Shown here: positions 45,104 through 48,925 of the stretch, in pieces
How the letters are laid out: each line of letters opens with the position of its first letter
How positions within the stretch are numbered: position 1 is the stretch's first letter
Source of the DNA: an uncultured Bacteroidales bacterium
Lineage (GTDB): Bacteria; Bacteroidota; Bacteroidia; Bacteroidales; Paludibacteraceae
Assembly: GCA_903901975.1 (NCBI GenBank)
Contig: CAIUTB010000025.1
Coordinates: forward strand, 1-48,925
Length of the DNA stretch: 48,925 nt
Direction of reading: 5' to 3'
The notes under the pieces: generated by a model
Database searches by the model: none
Told to the model about the DNA's origin: nothing
Seen by the model: only the letters and a program-made list of their open reading frames with translations
Translations under genes and position numbers: made by a program

Positions 45104-45589
45104 CTATAAGTCGGATTGTTTCTTAAAATTCTGGCCAAATGCCTTGGAAGTCATTTCGTCGACTTTGATGCTCCACACTTTTACATTGGCTAATGCCGGT
45201 TTAGAGTATTTAACCGGACGATCGGTATAATTTTTCATCAATTGATTCAATTTCTGTTCTTTTTCATCCAACTCTTCTATAAAAGTCACCACCCCTTTGC
45301 AAAGTACACTTTTGGACAACATACTGTAACTGCACGCCACATCAGGATGCTGATACACAAGATCATGACCGGAGCTGAACGTAACACAAACCCGGTTATC
45401 CAATGCCAGCAAGTTCAAATGCTTGCCTTCAGGAGCTGAGTGAAGAATAATTTCCCGGTCGGCATACCCGAAATTAAAAGGAATAACATACGGACTTCCA
45501 TCCTCCTCTATCATCCCCACAAAACACACATCGCATTGATTTATAATGCTTTCAATTTCTGTTGGATCAGTAATAAATATTGTTCTCAT
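45104..45589 (-). CDS. Pyridoxamine 5'-phosphate oxidase-like flavoprotein (Nim-like)
   Basis: A 161-residue FMN-binding split-barrel protein. It shows CFVGMIEEDGSPYVIPFNFGYADREIILHSAPEG in outline (about 26-60), then GKHLNLLALDNRVCVTF and YSMLSKSVLCKGVVTFIEE, the usual pattern of the pyridoxamine-oxidase-related group that includes NimA-type nitroimidazole reductases. True pyridoxamine oxidase activity is unlikely at this length. A TAnnTTTG box lies 20 bases upstream. It stands alone between lon and the FAD oxidoreductase. Confidence 0.85.
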   Translation of the reverse strand: MRTIFITDPTEIESIINQCDVCFVGMIEEDGSPYVIPFNFGYADREIILHSAPEGKHLNLLALDNRVCVTFSSGHDLVYQHPDVACSYSMLSKSVLCKGVVTFIEELDEKEQKLNQLMKNYTDRPVKYSKPALANVKVWSIKVDEMTSKAFGQNFKKQSDL

Positions 45590-45907
45590 AGTTGTAATTT
45601 TCAGACAACAAAAGTAACCGAAAAAAGTGATAAGACAAAAAGAATAAGTAAGAACTTAGCAGCTGGCAGTAAGCAATAAATAGTGGGCTCTTGACAGTAC
45701 AGAGTAGCAGAAAGTGGGTTGGCGGAAATGCTAAGAGCTATAAAGCCTTAAGAAACAAACCATTCTAAGCCGCCAAAGCGGATGTAATGATTGTTTTGCG
45801 AAGTGATTTGCAATTTATCACAGCTGGGTGTAAATATTCAGCAGTGAATTTTTGTATAAAAAAATTAACCCTTACAATCAGTGTAACCTTTTAAATTGAT
45901 TTTCAAA
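45590..45907. other. 318-bp intergenic region
   Basis: It contains the -7 box of the Nim-like gene (TACTTTTG on the minus strand at 45609-45616) and a tiny CCGC/GCGG hairpin near 45771. Otherwise I see no gene, no RNA and no clear terminator for the oxidoreductase gene that ends at 45908. Confidence 0.5.
45609..45616 (-). promoter_or_regulatory. Candidate -7 box (TACTTTTG)
   Basis: On the minus strand it reads TACTTTTGTTG, 20 bases before the ATG of the Nim-like gene at 45589. Confidence 0.45.
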
Positions 45908-47569
45908 TTATTTTATTAATACCTGTCCATATTCAATCAATTTGGGTTTAATATCCATATACGTTATTTTATGAATATCAATACCCTTTTCCAGAGCTGT
46001 CGCAGCAATAACTCCTGCACTTTGACCTAATATCATAAACACGGGTTCCATTCTAATGGAACCAAAAGCAATATGAGAGGTTGAAGTAGCTACAGTAACA
46101 ATCAAATTTCTACATTCTGTATCTTTTGGAAGTATAGTTCCCATTTCTATTTGGTAAGGTTGTTTGGGCAAAATGCCTATATCACCTTCATTCTGTACAT
46201 ACCCCTCTGTCGTTATATATCGTTGTGTGTTATGAGAATCCATTGTATATGAACCCATACCTATTGAATTCAGCACTTTATTTTTTCCAAGAACTTCATT
46301 TTCGGTCATTACAAATTTCCCCAACATTCTTCGTGCTTCCCGCACATAGATTTGATGAGGCCAGTTTTGATTATCTTTGAATTCATCTTTTGCAAGACCC
46401 CATTTACTCATTTCCTGACGTATTTCAACTGGGACTCTGGGGTCGTTTGCGTAAAAATAGAGAAGTCCTTTCTGGTAAATTTCATGTTCTTTTAGTATCT
46501 CAGACCTTCTTTGATAAGTTGCTTCGGGATAGTCATAGTTCATACCAATATTATCAAAACTAAATGGGCCATGATTATTCACATCCGTTTTATTATTGGG
46601 AATCGGATCAAACTTTACGAAGGTTTCTCTCCATCCAGCATTTAAAATTCTCACCAATAATTCATATTGAGTTGAATCGTAGCCCTCAGGTCTTTCAAAT
46701 GGCACACGATTCTTATCAATTTTCGTCAAACACGTTCTAAAACAATAGGCTTGAATTCGTTTATCTTGATCGCCTTTTTCTCCAGGGTTACCTGCTGATA
46801 TTCGGGGTAAAATACCACTGAGAGAATTCTCTGGATTGTTATAAGGGCTGATTCTCATTTTAGCAAAGTGATGCCAATGGTGCAAAATCCCAATCTGCAC
46901 ACCATTCCATTGTTCATTATAAGTTTTGGTAGATTCTCTGCCAACATGGTAACTAACACCAGCTGCAGCCATCAAATCACCTTCATAAGTTGCATCAATA
47001 AAAATCTTGCCAGCGTAAAATTCTCCACTAAGCATTTGAATGGAAATAATTTTTCCATCTTTCATTTTTACACCTTTATCTCTGTCAAGCCATTTATCTC
47101 GAATTACTTCAATTTTATTTTCGCGAATCAAATCTTCAAAAATTGACTCTGCTACATGGGGTTCAAAAATCCACATTGTTTTTTTATCAGTGTCAATTGC
47201 AGGTATATCTTGCCCCTTGTTTCCATATTCTTCTATGGACTGCCAATTCCATGATTCTTTTTGTTGATAATGATTATATACGCGTTGATAAAACTCTCTG
47301 CTAATACCACCAATTACACTTTTATCTCCTATATCAGTAAATCCTAAACCACTTGAAGATAAACCGCCCAAATGTTTCTCTGGACAAACGATCACTACCT
47401 TCTTGTGCATTCGTGCCAATTGAACAGCGGAAGTAACAGCAGCTGAAGTTCCACCATAAACGATAACATCTGCGTTTTTTTGGTTATCTGCAGCGTAAAG
47501 TTCAAATGTGAAAGAGAAAGATACGACTAAAATCACCAATGACTTTATTGTTACAACTTTAATTTTCAT
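45908..47569 (-). CDS. Exported FAD-dependent oxidoreductase
   Basis: A 553-residue member of the FAD_oxidored (PF12831-like) group. The ATG at 47569 directly opens a Sec signal peptide (about 1-28, ending LYAAD); the longer frame would need TTG. The dinucleotide-binding motif VIVYGGTSAAVTSAVQLARM (about 34-53) is followed by CPEKHLGGLSSSGLGFTDIG and, further on, FIDATYEGDLMAAAGVSYHVGRE, typical of the group. No twin-arginine motif is visible although FAD enzymes are usually exported folded. The substrate is unknown; relatives are often found near glycan-degradation genes. It ends up 37 bp behind the cstA fragment, so it may have been co-transcribed with it. Confidence 0.85.
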   Translation of the reverse strand: MKIKVVTIKSLVILVVSFSFTFELYAADNQKNADVIVYGGTSAAVTSAVQLARMHKKVVIVCPEKHLGGLSSSGLGFTDIGDKSVIGGISREFYQRVYNHYQQKESWNWQSIEEYGNKGQDIPAIDTDKKTMWIFEPHVAESIFEDLIRENKIEVIRDKWLDRDKGVKMKDGKIISIQMLSGEFYAGKIFIDATYEGDLMAAAGVSYHVGRESTKTYNEQWNGVQIGILHHWHHFAKMRISPYNNPENSLSGILPRISAGNPGEKGDQDKRIQAYCFRTCLTKIDKNRVPFERPEGYDSTQYELLVRILNAGWRETFVKFDPIPNNKTDVNNHGPFSFDNIGMNYDYPEATYQRRSEILKEHEIYQKGLLYFYANDPRVPVEIRQEMSKWGLAKDEFKDNQNWPHQIYVREARRMLGKFVMTENEVLGKNKVLNSIGMGSYTMDSHNTQRYITTEGYVQNEGDIGILPKQPYQIEMGTILPKDTECRNLIVTVATSTSHIAFGSIRMEPVFMILGQSAGVIAATALEKGIDIHKITYMDIKPKLIEYGQVLIK

Positions 47570-47606
47570 AAATGTATGATTGGGTTTAATTATCAAGTTA
47601 TTAATT

Positions 47607-48689
47607 TTAATCGTTAATATAGTTAACAGCTGGATTGCCTCTTGATTTATAAGCTTTTATCCATGTCGGTATTGCATTATAAAATACCACAAAAGCACAG
47701 CCCAAAATGGTTATTGAAAGTACCAAGTTTACTACTCCTTGCATCATAGTTTTATCGTCTTGAAGTTGAGGCAGGTAAATATTAAAAATATTCATTACAC
47801 CAGCATAAATTGTTGTAAAACCAATAAAAATAAACGGAAAAATGGTTATCCAGGCATATTTGATTTTCCCCCTATTAATAATATACGAAGTACCTACCGC
47901 TAAAGCAATAGAAGCCAGCAATTGATTAGCAGTACCAAACATTGGCCAGATTGTTGAAACGCTTCCTGTGTAGATAAAGTACCCCCAGAAAAACACCATT
48001 AACAAGCTTGCCAAAAGATTACTCGGCAACCAGTTTGTTCGTCTAAAAGGTGCATATATTTTTCCTAACATTTCCTGTAAAATAAATCGTCCAATTCTTG
48101 TTCCGGCATCAATTGTGGTAAGAATAAACAGTGCTTCGAACATGATGGCGAAATGATACCAATAGGACATTAAACCATTAAGTCCGGGAATTGCAGAAAA
48201 AATCTGTGCCATACCTACCCCTAAAGAAACAGCACCACCGGTACGTCCTACAATTTTTTCTCCCACTTCTGCTGATAGTTGAGTTATGTTTGAATCTATA
48301 AATCCCATTTCGTGTAGCTTGGGTAAAATAGCTGCAAACTTCTCAGCAGGAACATTAATGGCAAAATAATCGAGTGGAAATAAACTTGAAGCAGCAATAA
48401 GAGCCAAAATACTTACCATTGCTTCTACCAGCATAGAACCTGCAGCAATACTCTTTATATGTGATTCCTTCATAATCATTTTCGGAGTTGTACCAGAACT
48501 GACCAAAGCATGAAAACCAGAAATTGCGCCACAGGCAATAGTTATAAATAGATATGGAAATAATGTTCCGGGTATAATTGGACCACCACCATGAATAAAC
48601 GCTGTAAATGCAGGCATGTGCATAGTTGGTGCAACCCAAATAACACCAACAGCAAGCATTCCTATTACTGCAATTTTCATGATTGAACT
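47607..48689 (-). pseudogene. cstA: cstA, 3' part only, interrupted by an IS4-type element
   Basis: The 357 residues from the first in-frame Met at 48680 match the C-terminal part of CstA-type peptide/pyruvate transporters: [47 protein letters not shown] and [19 protein letters not shown]. This is the membrane core without the roughly 200-plus residues of N-terminal helices. Homology continues a few codons upstream (SSI before the Met) and then meets an in-frame TAA at 48690-48692 in unrelated DNA. Beyond that a transposase starts in the opposite direction. The Met at 48680 is therefore internal, not a real start. The stop end is intact. Confidence 0.8.
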
Positions 48690-48925
48690 TTAGTAGCGTT
48701 GCGTTAACTTTTAACATACATCTGTATTGTATTGAAATACAGAAATATAGATCCGTTCTTTGATTTTTTGATTTGAATTGACTGACATTTGCTCGAAAAA
48801 AAATATGCATTCGGGCAAATATGTTTTCTCTCAGGTTTTAGATTTTGTTGACCAATATGAATTCAATAAGAGTGTAAAACGCTATTTTGGTAATTATCGT
48901 GTACGAGATTTGAATTGTTGGAATC
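48690..48925 (+). mobile_element. IS4-type insertion sequence, left part
   Basis: From about 48690 the sequence is no longer cstA and leads into a transposase gene at 48805. An 8-bp inverted pair TCTGTATT (48721-48728) and AATACAGA (48736-48743) lies in the non-coding end. The exact terminal repeat cannot be fixed because the other end is outside the window; the boundary is uncertain by some 15 bases. Confidence 0.7.
48805..48925 (+). CDS. IS4-family transposase, N-terminal fragment (runs off the window)
   Basis: The 40 visible residues start MHSGKYVFSQVLDFVDQYEF and end with NYRVRDLNCWN, matching the DUF4372-type N-terminus of IS4-family transposases (GKYVFxQxxDF and a CWNQ motif at the end). 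The frame is open at the window edge. The catalytic DDE part would lie beyond position 48925. Confidence 0.8.
   Translation, partial: MHSGKYVFSQVLDFVDQYEFNKSVKRYFGNYRVRDLNCWN

Noticed and set aside
45590-45907. A tRNA or small RNA in the gap before the oxidoreductase
   Set aside because: No cloverleaf arms or TTCRA-type motif could be assembled; only a 4-bp hairpin is present.
48355-48810. A 151-codon minus-strand frame over the cstA fragment and the IS end
   Set aside because: It is the shifted frame of cstA, unusually rich in Cys, Trp and Tyr, and spans the cstA/IS junction; the cstA frame is clearly the real one.

Overview
The window looks like chromosomal DNA of a saccharolytic Bacteroidota bacterium, most likely of the order Bacteroidales (a Paludibacter- or Dysgonomonas-like relative would fit; this is inference from gene content, not a marker-gene placement). 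The supporting signs are a SusC/SusD pair, a one-polypeptide hybrid two-component regulator, many proteins with a type IX secretion (T9SS) C-terminal sorting domain, a GldG homologue, promoters of the TAnnTTTG type, and a FeoA-FeoB fusion. No rRNA or tRNA gene, CRISPR array or prophage was seen.

Region 1 (1-515) has no gene. It holds two direct copies of a 154-bp palindromic element and a terminator. Region 2 (516-28976) is a polysaccharide utilisation locus (PUL). On the minus strand, reading from 18.3 kb down to 0.5 kb, are susC, susD, a small esterase, a T9SS beta-helix protein, a SurA-like foldase, a GH50/agarase-like glycosidase without sorting domain, a jelly-roll-like T9SS protein, a second GH50-like glycosidase with a DNRLRE-like domain and sorting domain, another jelly-roll-like T9SS protein, and a glycine-rich T9SS protein. 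Divergent from susC is the regulator (18838-22863), followed by a GH2 beta-galactosidase-like enzyme on the minus strand and a 1009-residue glycine-rich T9SS esterase on the plus strand. Two activities (GH50-like hydrolase, esterase) occur as a pair with one T9SS-tagged and one untagged member, which suggests surface cleavage followed by periplasmic cleavage. The substrate is probably a beta-galactan-type or agar-like glycan carrying ester groups; no sulfatase is present.

Region 3 (29180-48925) is mostly housekeeping: alkaline phosphatase, a MerR-type regulator, and the par cluster (parA, parB, DUF5683 protein, MltD-like lytic transglycosylase); a CotH-like protein followed by gldG; feoAB with a 52-residue cysteine-rich partner; a DUF4403 lipoprotein; lon; a Nim-like flavoprotein; an exported FAD-dependent oxidoreductase; and the 3' part of cstA, whose 5' part is cut off by an IS4-type element running off the right edge.

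The most interesting signals are an esterase domain inserted inside an Ig-like repeat of the 1009-residue protein, a family of nested-palindrome elements (two copies at the left end, one with terminal inverted repeats at 9555-9748), a MITE-like element between the likely promoter and the start of the PUL regulator, short 7-8 bp tandem arrays placed directly behind the stop codons of four genes, and the cstA interruption.
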